Notes under the pieces: generated by a model
Database searches by the model: none
Told to the model about the DNA's origin: nothing
Seen by the model: the letters and a program-made list of their open reading frames with translations, nothing else
Position numbers and translations under genes: made by a program
Part shown: in pieces, positions 6,053-14,080 of the stretch
How positions within the stretch are numbered: the stretch's first letter is position 1
How the letters are laid out: each line of letters opens with the position of its first letter
Assembly: GCA_023151145.1 (NCBI GenBank)
Contig: JAKLJM010000001.1
Coordinates: forward strand, 1 to 35,154
DNA: 35,154 nucleotides
Direction of reading: 5' to 3'
Source of the DNA: Bacteriovoracaceae bacterium
GTDB taxonomy: Bacteria; Bdellovibrionota; Bacteriovoracia; Bacteriovoracales; Bacteriovoracaceae

Positions 6053-7414
6053 TTATTTTTCAGCTCGTTCGTTTTCATGCAAATTCTGAGTCGCTTCAAT
6101 ATCTGATTGTTCTACTAGTTCAGCATGTTGTTTTTTAGAAATAAAATGTTTTTCACCGTCGACATCTTTAATACGAACTTCTTTAATAACATATTCATCA
6201 ACAGCAATTAAATCAAATGATAAACCTTCCCAAACAATGATCTGTCCTTGCTCTGGAAAAGTGTTCCCTAACATATCTAAGATGAAGCCTGCTAGAGTTG
6301 AATAGTTGTCATTTAAAGGGATTTTAATATCATAATCTTGATAAAGTTCACGAAGTGAAATATCTCCATCCACCACGATTCCATCGACTAAATTTGCTGC
6401 ATCTAAATGTTGTTCAATTTCATCGACATCATCGTGTTCATCATGAATTTCACCAAAGATTTCCTCAATGATATCTTCTAACGTGACGATCCCAACAACT
6501 GTACCATTTTCATCTTTAACTAAGGCCAAATGGACTTTTTTGCGGTTCATGTGGTCAAAGACCGATTGAATTTTCATATGTTCGTAAACAAAGAAAGGAG
6601 CTTTTAAAAGTTTTTCGATTTTTAAATCGTTCTTATCTGCTTCATTTAAAAATGCCAGATCTTTAACGTGTAAAAATCCAATGATATTTTCTAATTCACC
6701 ACTACAAACTGGGTATCGGCTATTTTCAGTTTCTTTGATATGTTCGAGAATTTCTTCAAACTTCCATGAGCTTTGTAGATAATTGACTCTGGTTCTTGGA
6801 ATCATGATGTCTTTAACTTTAATGGTGGGAAATTCTAGAATTGAAGAAAGTAAATCAATCTGTTTAGAATCGATGGTCTTTTCTTTTTCAGCTTTATTAA
6901 TCATGAACTCGATATCGTCTCGAGTGACCATTCTTCCTGTATATTCAGCCGAGTCACCTAAAATTGTATTGATAAACCAAACCAATGTTTTAATAACTGG
7001 GTAACAAACATAAAATAAAACTTGTAATGAACGAATAACAACGACAGAAAACTCTTCGGCATAAGTGCGCCCTAAAGTTTTAGGCAAAAGTTCCCCGAAC
7101 ACAATAACTATCATCGTAGTGATACCGAGCGCGATCCCAACAATAGGGGAACCGGTATAATCAGCAGTAATGGCCGTGGTTAAAGCACCTGATAAGATGT
7201 TGGCGATATTATTTCCAACAAGAATTGTTGCAAGAAGCTCTGAAGGTCGAAGGATCATGAAGGCCATGGCCTTCCCCTTTGCTCCCCCCTCTTCAATTAA
7301 TTGGCGAGCACGATCTGCTCCAATCGACAAAAGAGCTGCTTCGGCCGCCGAGAAAAATGCCGCTGCAAAAAAACAAAATAGTAAAGCGAGAATCTGAAAG
7401 CTTAGTGATTCCAT
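6053..7414 (-). CDS. CNNM/CorC (HlyC family) membrane CBS protein
   Basis: 453 residues with the standard order of this family: DUF21/CNNM membrane domain with four hydrophobic segments (about 1-190, including FSAAEAALLS and VFGELLPKTLG), a CBS pair (about 200-325, with KDIMIPRTRV and GIVTLEDIIEEIFGEI), then a CorC_HlyC regulatory domain (about 345-435). Proteins of this type are linked to Mg2+/Co2+ efflux or tolerance and sit in the inner membrane; the transported ion is inferred from family knowledge. The ribosome site before the ATG is weak. First gene of a two-gene unit with the flavoprotein. Confidence 0.9.
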   Translation of the reverse strand: MESLSFQILALLFCFFAAAFFSAAEAALLSIGADRARQLIEEGGAKGKAMAFMILRPSELLATILVGNNIANILSGALTTAITADYTGSPIVGIALGITTMIVIVFGELLPKTLGRTYAEEFSVVVIRSLQVLFYVCYPVIKTLVWFINTILGDSAEYTGRMVTRDDIEFMINKAEKEKTIDSKQIDLLSSILEFPTIKVKDIMIPRTRVNYLQSSWKFEEILEHIKETENSRYPVCSGELENIIGFLHVKDLAFLNEADKNDLKIEKLLKAPFFVYEHMKIQSVFDHMNRKKVHLALVKDENGTVVGIVTLEDIIEEIFGEIHDEHDDVDEIEQHLDAANLVDGIVVDGDISLRELYQDYDIKIPLNDNYSTLAGFILDMLGNTFPEQGQIIVWEGLSFDLIAVDEYVIKEVRIKDVDGEKHFISKKQHAELVEQSDIEATQNLHENERAEK

Positions 7415-7518
7415 AGTATTAAATTAATTTTCCAAATTTTGAAAGGTGATTAAAGGAGTAATCCTGGGGAGGCTCTATACAATTGTCCCTTGTTTAGTTA
7501 ACCGAAGTACAGATCATC

Positions 7519-7547
7519 ATTATATAGGAAATTGGCCTAAAAGTCTA
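7519..7547 (-). promoter_or_regulatory. Sigma70-type promoter for the CNNM-flavoprotein unit
   Basis: Minus-strand TAGACT, a 17-nt spacer and TATAAT. The predicted start is near 7511, so the CNNM mRNA would have about a 95-nt leader. I see no riboswitch-like fold in that leader by eye. Confidence 0.5.
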
Positions 7548-7584
7548 ACGTCTACGTCATTTCAATAAGTTACTTTAGGTTCTC

Positions 7585-8037
7585 TTAATGATCTAGTGGC
7601 TTCCCACCGAAATCATGATCAGAATAGACGATACGGTCATTCATTTCATGATTAAAACCGTGAATCTCTTTAATATTGGTAACTTTTCTAAAGATTGTTT
7701 GGCACTTATAGCAAACAGCAATTAAACCCAATTTTTTAAAGAGAATGAGGTCGAATAAATAAAGCACAATAAAACTTATTCCATAAGTCCAAATCGATAA
7801 AATAGCCGCAATCACAAAAAGCATCACGCCAAGTTTACGATTAAAATCTTTTTGACTGTAAAAATCTTTTCTTCCACAGCACGGACAATCTTTTAAAATG
7901 CCTTGTAAATGTTCATCATTAAACTGAACATCCATTTGATGCTGGCATACTGAACACTCTACTTTCGTCGCATCTTTGGTTGGAACAACATCAATTGCTG
8001 AGCCACAATTTTTACAAGTCAAAGTTACTGTCATCAT
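7585..8037 (-). CDS. Membrane protein with two zinc ribbons
   Basis: 150 residues. The first ribbon is C8-x2-C11 ... C28-x2-C31. The second pair CPCC (C51, C54) is separated from its likely partner CYKC (C109, C112) by a hydrophobic hairpin at about 70-103, so the zinc site would be assembled from both flanks of the membrane hairpin. The basic residues around the hairpin suggest both ribbons face the cytosol. The start codon overlaps the stop of the preceding membrane protein (ATGA-type, with a second ATG directly after), so translation is coupled. No catalytic motif is seen; a sensor or scaffold role is possible. Confidence 0.7.
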   Translation of the reverse strand: MMTVTLTCKNCGSAIDVVPTKDATKVECSVCQHQMDVQFNDEHLQGILKDCPCCGRKDFYSQKDFNRKLGVMLFVIAAILSIWTYGISFIVLYLFDLILFKKLGLIAVCYKCQTIFRKVTNIKEIHGFNHEMNDRIVYSDHDFGGKPLDH

Positions 8038-8825
8038 AAATAAAGTCCGTAATTAAAAAAGAGAAAACTAGAAATCAGTTCACCAATAAAAACAAAAAAC
8101 GTCATGGCATATAAAACACCAGTAGAACTTTGAATTGAGCGCATATTTACTAGACGCCAATTAAAATAACTCATTCCTGCAATCACTAAATAACCAAATG
8201 AGACACGCATTGTGAGCATAACCCAATTAAAAACATAACCAGAACCAAGAGTGGTTCCTTCTGCAAAAAAATCGTAATTTTTATAAAGAGCATATGATGA
8301 CCAAACAATCTTAGCAGCTAAAATTACCCATGTGATAAGCGCTGCTTTCACTAAGGGTTTTTCACTTAGTTTAGGAACTACTAAATACCAATGACCAAGT
8401 GTCATGGCGTAAGTAATAACCCCACACAAAAATGCCGAGCTTAAAAGAAATAAAAATGGCACTAATTGTAAGTGAGCAAAGTCTAAATAGATCAATGAAC
8501 CTAGTACTACATTTATGCCTAAATAAGTCCCCCACATAAAAAGAGATTTTTGATCTTTATGAAAAAGTGTCGTGAGTAAAAAGAGAATGGCACTTATCGC
8601 TGCCAAATAAACATTCGGTGATTGCAACGAATGTCCGTGACCGACAAAGGCAATAATAAGATGGATGACTAAGGCACCGATAGAAAGATTTGAAATAAGT
8701 TTCATAAACCCATTTCCCGTTAACTTTGAACTCGCCAGAATAGAAAAAAGATTAAAGCATAAAGCTAATGATATAAGAAAAAACTGTGCAATGGTTTTAA
8801 CATCTCCGGTAGTGCCGTGATCCAT
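8034..8825 (-). CDS. Polytopic membrane protein, function unknown
   Basis: 263 residues with about eight hydrophobic segments spread over the whole length. Histidines occur near membrane edges (FVGHGHS near 61-67 and TLGHWYLVV near 142-150), the kind of placement seen in haem- or quinone-linked membrane subunits, but no haem-ligation pattern is certain. The product resembles none of the named respiratory anchor families well enough for me to call it. It lies 8 nt after the Nudix gene and overlaps the zinc-ribbon gene by 4 nt, so the three form one operon. Confidence 0.7.
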   Translation of the reverse strand: MDHGTTGDVKTIAQFFLISLALCFNLFSILASSKLTGNGFMKLISNLSIGALVIHLIIAFVGHGHSLQSPNVYLAAISAILFLLTTLFHKDQKSLFMWGTYLGINVVLGSLIYLDFAHLQLVPFLFLLSSAFLCGVITYAMTLGHWYLVVPKLSEKPLVKAALITWVILAAKIVWSSYALYKNYDFFAEGTTLGSGYVFNWVMLTMRVSFGYLVIAGMSYFNWRLVNMRSIQSSTGVLYAMTFFVFIGELISSFLFFNYGLYL

Positions 8826-8833
8826 TTATTACC

Positions 8834-9286
8834 TCAAAATCTAAATGTCCCTTTATCAATTTCGGCTTTCATATATACGGCCATTTCATCAATAAAAACA
8901 TGATTTATTTCGGGGATAATACCTTTGAGTGGTGCTGACTTTGACACATAATTCAATTTAAACCATCCAGTTTCAGCTAAATGTGGAGAATCTAATTGGG
9001 CGTAGTGAACGTATAAACAAATATTTTTCGTTTCCGAGCTATAGATTTGCATTTTGAATAACTTAATAACGGTTTCAGTTGGAATTTCTAACCCGACTTC
9101 TTCATGGACTTCGCGAATGACTGCCACCAAGGGGGTCTCACCTGTTTCAATTTTTCCACCAGGAAATTCCATTTTCCCAAATAAGGGACCTTCTTCCATT
9201 CGTTTCTGTGTCCAAATTTCAAAGCCTTCTTCATTGATTTTGCGTAAAAAAACCATGATCGAAACTAAGATATTTTTCTTTTCCAT
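8834..9286 (-). CDS. Nudix hydrolase (MutT-like)
   Basis: 150 residues. A full Nudix box spans residues 44-66: G-x5-E-x7-REVHEEVGL, with E62/E63 as metal ligands, preceded by KMEFPGG. The closest type is the MutT/8-oxo-dGTP class (WTQKRMEEGPLFGKMEFPGGKI is a MutT-like approach to the box), so sanitising oxidised nucleotides is likely, but the substrate cannot be proved from sequence. AAGGACTTTTAAT precedes the ATG. It is the first gene of a three-gene minus-strand unit and divergent from the Dus gene. Confidence 0.85.
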   Translation of the reverse strand: MEKKNILVSIMVFLRKINEEGFEIWTQKRMEEGPLFGKMEFPGGKIETGETPLVAVIREVHEEVGLEIPTETVIKLFKMQIYSSETKNICLYVHYAQLDSPHLAETGWFKLNYVSKSAPLKGIIPEINHVFIDEMAVYMKAEIDKGTFRF

Positions 9287-9311
9287 ATTAAAAGTCCTTG
9301 ATAGAAAAGCA

Positions 9312-9340
9312 ATTATGATGCTACGAAGCTCTAAGGTAAA
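9312..9340 (-). promoter_or_regulatory. Probable promoter for the Nudix operon
   Basis: Minus-strand TTTACC, 17-nt spacer, CATAAT. The predicted start near 9304 leaves an 18-nt leader that contains the AAGGA ribosome site. Confidence 0.45.
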
Positions 9341-9358
9341 GACTCAAAAAGTTAAAAA

Positions 9359-10351
9359 ATGAAAACATTCTCTCGTTATAAAAAAGGTTCACTTTTATTT
9401 GCTCCCTTAGAAGGAGTAACGGACGAGCCATATCGCAAAGCCATTCAAGAAATTTTTCCGGAGTGGGATTATTATTCATGTGATTTCTATCGAATTCCTA
9501 CCGTTGGAAAAATAAGTCCCAAAATGTTTATTGAACACTTTGGGGAAAAACAATTTCATGATCCAAAAGTCATGGATAAAACGGCCTTTCAAATCCTAAC
9601 TAGTGCCAGAGCTCAAAACCAAAGAGCGGCAGAAATTCTTGCTGAATTACATATACCCCACTTAGATTTAAATTTGGGCTGTCCTTCACACACCGTAAAC
9701 TCTAATGGTGGAGGAGCATATTTATTATCTAATCACCGTGAAATGATTCAAGTTGTTTCAACTTTTAGAAAAAATTTTCCACGCGCTTTCACGGTTAAGA
9801 TAAGGGTTGGCTATCGCGACGATGCTAGCTTTGAAGAAACGCTAAAAATTCTTGAAGGTGAAGGTGTAGAAGCCATTACTATCCACGGACGAACTCGTGA
9901 TCAGCTTTACAAGGGGCGCGCAAACTGGGAATACATAAAACGAGCCAATGAAATCGTAAAAATTCCAATTATTGGAAATGGTGATGTTTGGACTGCTGAA
10001 GATATTGAACAAATTTTTTCAGAGACCGATTGTTATGCCATCATGTTTGGTCGTCCCGCGATGAAGACACCTTGGTTGGCAAAAATTTACAAAGATTACC
10101 TAAAAGACGGCACCAGTATCGATGAAACTTTTCTTCTTTATGAAAGAAAGGGATATCTTCAATTATATTTTGAAACATTAGAGAAAGAATTTCGCACTAT
10201 TGGATTTCACGATGATTTATTACTAAAGAAATTCAAATCATTTTCACTCAACCTCTTTGAAGACTATCAAGAGGGTGAGACCGTACGCTCTAAGTTTCTC
10301 CGCTCAATGAGTTTTGAGGAATTTAAAAACCATCTTTGGAATTTAAAATAG
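9359..10351 (+). CDS. dus: tRNA-dihydrouridine synthase, DusC-like
   Basis: 330 residues, a flavin (FMN) TIM-barrel enzyme that reduces uridine to dihydrouridine in tRNA. APLEGVTD opens the barrel; the catalytic cysteine is C108 in LNLGCPS, followed by TVNSNGGGAYLL, a form nearer DusC than DusA or DusB. VKIRVGY, ITIHGRTRDQLYKG, IIGNGDVW and AIMFGRPAM supply the FMN and tRNA-binding motifs in the expected order, and a helical C-terminal domain follows. No strong ribosome site precedes the ATG. A 15-codon frame ending ATGA over the start might couple translation. The 3' end overlaps the convergent membrane-protein gene by 29 nt. Confidence 0.92.
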   Translation: MKTFSRYKKGSLLFAPLEGVTDEPYRKAIQEIFPEWDYYSCDFYRIPTVGKISPKMFIEHFGEKQFHDPKVMDKTAFQILTSARAQNQRAAEILAELHIPHLDLNLGCPSHTVNSNGGGAYLLSNHREMIQVVSTFRKNFPRAFTVKIRVGYRDDASFEETLKILEGEGVEAITIHGRTRDQLYKGRANWEYIKRANEIVKIPIIGNGDVWTAEDIEQIFSETDCYAIMFGRPAMKTPWLAKIYKDYLKDGTSIDETFLLYERKGYLQLYFETLEKEFRTIGFHDDLLLKKFKSFSLNLFEDYQEGETVRSKFLRSMSFEEFKNHLWNLK

Positions 10352-10763
10352 CGATTTTAGTGCTTGCATAGTTGATGAATTCAAAAAGAATTGAACCTAA
10401 AACCACTACGAATAACTCTCCTCTCCCTCCAAAAAAAATCAGAATTGCACAAAAGAAAAATGGAGAAAGTGCTCTTAAAATTGGTGCTTTAATATTCACA
10501 ATTTTTTGTGGAAATTTGTGTTGAATCGAGACAAAAGCAATTTGTAGATAATGATTCATTTTAAAAACGAGTGAAATAAATGAAAATTTTCTATTCGACT
10601 TTAACATCATTTCACGTGCTCCAGGAGTGAGCAAAGTAAAATGCCAAACATAAGCCATGATGAAAAAAATTTGATTTTCAAAAAGAAGTTCAAAAAGTTG
10701 AAATGAAATGAGAGTGAGAATGAGGATGGAAAAATGTAAGGAATAATAAAGCCATCTTTTCAT
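10323..10763 (-). CDS. Small membrane protein, function unknown
   Basis: 146 residues with about four hydrophobic segments (near 5-28, 30-46, 62-80 and 97-130) and several positive loops (MLKSNRKF, KFPQKIVNIK). No motif is recognised. It follows the SDR gene by 3 nt and is probably the last gene of the ftsY-zapA-fau-rny transcript. Its last 29 nt run antisense to the end of the Dus gene. Confidence 0.6.
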   Translation of the reverse strand: MKRWLYYSLHFSILILTLISFQLFELLFENQIFFIMAYVWHFTLLTPGAREMMLKSNRKFSFISLVFKMNHYLQIAFVSIQHKFPQKIVNIKAPILRALSPFFFCAILIFFGGRGELFVVVLGSILFEFINYASTKIAILNSKDGF

Positions 10764-10766
10764 CTC

Positions 10767-11474
10767 TTACATCTCTAATTTGGGAGCTCTCGCTTTTACG
10801 TTTTTAACTACTAATCTGGGGAATTCGATATTTTCAGGTGAATTAATCACCATCATAATCACTTGATTAACATCTTCAATGGAAAGCATCTCATCACGAG
10901 GGACTTCTAATTCCACCTGATCCCAAAGCGTAGAATTCACTGGATCAATGATGAGACTTGAAAAACGATAATTCAAATGTCCCCATTCTTCTCGTAGAGA
11001 TTCAAATAAATGCAACATTCCGCTCTGTGAAGCTCCGTAAGTTCCTAAATTGGACAAACTTCCCACGCTGGCAGGATTAGTAATCACAACCAAGTGACTA
11101 ATATCTTCAATAAGATAATTAAAGACGTGTTTAAAAAGGTGAAATGATCCAATAACATTGGTTTCAAGCAAATCTTTACATTCCCGACTTGAAGTATCTA
11201 ATACGGAAGACATTTGAAAAAGACCAGCAAGATGAACGACGAGTTGTAACTCTGCAGTTTTTTCTGAAACGATTTGAAAAAGTTCTTCTACCGCTTCTTC
11301 ATCTCTTAAATCACATAGAATATCGGTATAGGCTTCATGATCAATCATTAAGCCATTTAAACTAACACCAAAAACAAACCAACCGTCATTTAAAAGATTT
11401 TGAATAAGCTCTTGACCGATGCCAGAAGTGGCACCGGTGATAAGAGCATATTTTTCAACTAAATGTGTATTCAT
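10767..11474 (-). CDS. SDR-family protein with a degenerate active site
   Basis: 235 residues from the ATG at 11474 (a TTG at 11477 directly after the rny stop is an alternative). The Rossmann NAD(P) motif TGATSGIG (13-20) and HLAGLF, NVIG are intact. The catalytic set is not: the motif that should read Y-x-x-x-K is Y146-G-A-S-Q150, and no serine sits 13 residues before the tyrosine (S136 is 10 before). Loss of the lysine that lowers the tyrosine pKa usually means little or no oxidoreductase activity, so a cofactor-binding or structural role is inferred. It follows rny almost without a gap, so the two are cotranscribed. Confidence 0.75.
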   Translation of the reverse strand: MNTHLVEKYALITGATSGIGQELIQNLLNDGWFVFGVSLNGLMIDHEAYTDILCDLRDEEAVEELFQIVSEKTAELQLVVHLAGLFQMSSVLDTSSRECKDLLETNVIGSFHLFKHVFNYLIEDISHLVVITNPASVGSLSNLGTYGASQSGMLHLFESLREEWGHLNYRFSSLIIDPVNSTLWDQVELEVPRDEMLSIEDVNQVIMMVINSPENIEFPRLVVKNVKARAPKLEM

Positions 11475-11477
11475 CAA

Positions 11478-13037
11478 TTACTTTGCAATACCAATTGCTT
11501 TTGTTTCACGAACAACTGTTACTTTAATTGTTCCAGGGTATGACATTTCTTCTTCGATCTTCTTCGCGATATCGCGAGAAAGCATAACTGTTTGTTCATC
11601 ATCAACTTGGTTGTTTTCAACAAACACACGCACTTCTCTACCACCAGAGATGGCATAAGATTTAGAAACACCTTCAAATGAATTAACGATTTGTTCTATA
11701 TCAGTTAAGCGCGATACGTAAGATTCCATCATGGCTTTTCTGGCCCCTGGACGAGCACCTGATAAAGCATCAGAAGCTGCAACTAAGTGAGCAAGAACTG
11801 ACTCTGGTTTTTCATCATCATGGTGAGCGCGGATCGCATGAACGATATCTGGTGATTCACCATATTTTTTCGCGTAGTCTGCACCAATAACTGCGTGTGA
11901 CCCTTCTGCAGAGGCATCGATAACTTTACCGATATCGTGTAGTAGAGCGGCACGGCGAGCTTGCTTCACGTTCATTCCTAATTCAGCGGCCATCGCCCCA
12001 CAAATGAAAGCAGCTTCAATCGCATGCTGATATTGGTTTTGAGTATAAGAAGTTCTCCAGTTCAGAGCTCCGATAAGTTTTAGGATTTCTGGGTGGATAC
12101 CATGAACACCAATTTCTAATTGAGCTTTTTCACCAAGATCTCTTAATTGTTTTTCTAATTCAGTTTTTGATTTGTCATGGAATTCTTCAATTTTTGCTGG
12201 ATGGATACGTCCATCAGCAATTAATTTTTGAATAACCATACGAGCGATTTCTTTTCTTACAACGTTAAAAGATGAGATAACGACAACTTCTGGAGTATCA
12301 TCGATAATTAAATCCACACCACAAATTTGCTCGAATGCACGGATGTTACGACCTTCACGACCAATTAAACGACCTTTAACGTCATCACTTGGTAACTCTA
12401 CCGTACCAATTGTCTTTTCACCTACGTATTCACCAGCAAATCTTTGAATAGCGATTCCTACGATACGTTTTGCTTTTGCTTCTGCTTCTTCGCGAGTCTC
12501 TTCTTCAATTCTTCTTAATTCTTTAGCAAAATCTACGCGAGCAGCTTCTTCCATGGCTTTTAGAAGTTCGTTTTTCGCTTCTTCTTTGGTCATTTGTGCT
12601 ACTTGGCCTAATCGATCATTGAATTCGTTTTGTTTATTTTTAAGTTTAACGATCTCATCTTCGTGTAATTTTTTAGAAACTTCGAATTCAATTTCTTTTT
12701 CTTTAAGAACTTTTACTTCTTTTTCATGGTCTTCAATTTTTCTATCTAACGTTGCTTCTTTTTTTGCAACTTCGCGTTCTTGATTTTTTATTTCGTTTTG
12801 TTTCTTTTCTACTTCACGATCAAATTTATCTTTTTCTTCTTTCGCGATTTCTTTTGCTTCTTTTCTAGCCTTGTACTTAATATCGTTAGCGTCGGCCTTA
12901 GCTTTTTCGATAATGTCTGAAGCTTTTCCTTCTTTGTCTTTTAGATCTTTTTGTACTTGAGCGTTTTTAATAAAGTAACCAACAGCTACTCCGATAATTA
13001 AAAACAACACGGATGCAAGAATAACAATTAAATTCAT
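11478..13037 (-). CDS. rny: Ribonuclease Y
   Basis: 519 residues, the typical RNase Y length. Order: N-terminal membrane anchor (about 3-23), a long charged coiled coil rich in K and E (about 30-190), KH RNA-binding domain (about 209-275, with GRLIGREGRNIRAFE), HD phosphohydrolase domain with the dyad H367-D368 in LLHDIGK and a later IRAHHDD, then a C-terminal domain. It is a membrane-bound endonuclease that starts mRNA decay. AAAGGTGTTCAC precedes the ATG. It lies between fau upstream and the SDR gene downstream. Confidence 0.97.
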   Translation of the reverse strand: MNLIVILASVLFLIIGVAVGYFIKNAQVQKDLKDKEGKASDIIEKAKADANDIKYKARKEAKEIAKEEKDKFDREVEKKQNEIKNQEREVAKKEATLDRKIEDHEKEVKVLKEKEIEFEVSKKLHEDEIVKLKNKQNEFNDRLGQVAQMTKEEAKNELLKAMEEAARVDFAKELRRIEEETREEAEAKAKRIVGIAIQRFAGEYVGEKTIGTVELPSDDVKGRLIGREGRNIRAFEQICGVDLIIDDTPEVVVISSFNVVRKEIARMVIQKLIADGRIHPAKIEEFHDKSKTELEKQLRDLGEKAQLEIGVHGIHPEILKLIGALNWRTSYTQNQYQHAIEAAFICGAMAAELGMNVKQARRAALLHDIGKVIDASAEGSHAVIGADYAKKYGESPDIVHAIRAHHDDEKPESVLAHLVAASDALSGARPGARKAMMESYVSRLTDIEQIVNSFEGVSKSYAISGGREVRVFVENNQVDDEQTVMLSRDIAKKIEEEMSYPGTIKVTVVRETKAIGIAK

Positions 13038-13064
13038 GTGAACACCTTTTCAATATTTTGAAAC

Positions 13065-13682
13065 TTACTTATTAATTCTTCTAACTAACTGATCCGTAAC
13101 CACTACATCGAGATTGATGTCGTGTTCGTCTCTAGGAATAAAAGAACAAATCTGGGTTTCAAATGTTAGACCTATTTTTAAGCTAGATTTTCCGAAAAGA
13201 TAGCGGTCGTAATATCCTTTCCCTCTTCCTAACCTAATCCCCTCTGCGGTAAATCCTAACCCTGGAATGATGAGGCAGTCGGGGATACACTCATCTTGAT
13301 CAGAGACAGGCACTAGCATCTTTTTTTGAAAAACTTCAATTTCTTTAAGTTCCTCAATCGCGCATGATGCAGTCTTATAAAATTTCATGCCTGATTTTTC
13401 GTCCGCACTAAAATATGGAAAACAAACAATCATCCCTTTTTTAATTTCTTGGTTGATCCAATTGACCAATTCCGGCGATAAGTTCCATTGTACTTCATCG
13501 CTCATTGGGGCATAGAGACCAAGAGTGCGAACCGGATGATTGTGAGACCTTAAGAAATCTGTGAGTTGGTGAGCAGCTTTCTGACTTCGATCACGAATCT
13601 CATCGGCGCTGAGATTGGCCAAGGAGCGTTTGAGCTCTTTGCGCAAATCTTTTTTATCCGGTAGAGAACCACTATGATTCAA
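13065..13682 (-). CDS. fau: 5-formyltetrahydrofolate cyclo-ligase
   Basis: 205 residues. KKDLRKELK at the N-terminus, PDCLIIPGLGFT and the signature RLGRGKGYYDRYL identify the MTHFS family, which uses ATP to convert 5-formyl-THF to 5,10-methenyl-THF in the cytosol. The start is TTG at 13682: AGAGGTGAACT lies just upstream, and no ATG precedes the essential KKDLRKELK helix. It follows zapA by 53 nt. In E. coli the homologues zapA and ygfA flank the 6S RNA gene, but this gap is too short to hold one. Confidence 0.92.
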   Translation of the reverse strand: MNHSGSLPDKKDLRKELKRSLANLSADEIRDRSQKAAHQLTDFLRSHNHPVRTLGLYAPMSDEVQWNLSPELVNWINQEIKKGMIVCFPYFSADEKSGMKFYKTASCAIEELKEIEVFQKKMLVPVSDQDECIPDCLIIPGLGFTAEGIRLGRGKGYYDRYLFGKSSLKIGLTFETQICSFIPRDEHDINLDVVVTDQLVRRINK

Positions 13683-13735
13683 AGTTCACCTCTTCCCATT
13701 AGAGATCTAAAGTAAACACAGTGAAGGTGAACAGT

Positions 13736-14044
13736 TTAATTTGAAGTAGGAATAACTTCTTCGATGAGTTGTAGAGCATCAGTTGCTGTTTGTTTTAAAT
13801 AAGCAACATGATCTTGATATTGTTTTTCTAAAGCAATTTTTTCTTGGGCAATTTTAAGTGCAGCGAGTATCACTGCTTGATTCAGATTAATGTTCTGATT
13901 TTTATTTAGGATCGCCTGGGCTTCAGATTGAACGAAATCTACAACTTCTCGAGGTGTTACACCTGGTAACATTTCATCACGCTTAAGTCTTAATCTAAGA
14001 CCTAATACCTCAAAATTTTCTTGTTCATCTCTCACATTTTCCAT
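13736..14044 (-). CDS. zapA: Cell division protein ZapA
   Basis: 102 residues. A short N-terminal strand region (NFEVLGLRLRLK) leads to a long helix (LNQAVILAALKIAQEKIALEKQ) that forms the coiled-coil dimer, the ZapA arrangement. The protein promotes FtsZ protofilament bundling at the division ring. The NLNQAVILAALKIA core matches the conserved N-x-x-v-x-a-A-L-x-I of the family. Gene order ftsY-zapA-fau supports the call; the short, low-complexity sequence makes it a little less certain than its neighbours. Confidence 0.82.
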   Translation of the reverse strand: MENVRDEQENFEVLGLRLRLKRDEMLPGVTPREVVDFVQSEAQAILNKNQNINLNQAVILAALKIAQEKIALEKQYQDHVAYLKQTATDALQLIEEVIPTSN

Positions 14045-14080
14045 TGTTAATAGATTAAACTAAAAGGGCAAGACGAACAA

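Noticed and set aside
9315..9362. 15-codon frame ahead of the dus gene with ATGA overlap, as a leader peptide
   Set aside because: No ribosome site of its own and basic low-complexity sequence; kept only as a remark in the dus entry.
13683..13735. Possible 6S RNA between zapA and fau, as in E. coli zapA-ssrS-ygfA
   Set aside because: The gap is only 53 nt; 6S RNA is about 180 nt with a long imperfect hairpin, which cannot fit.
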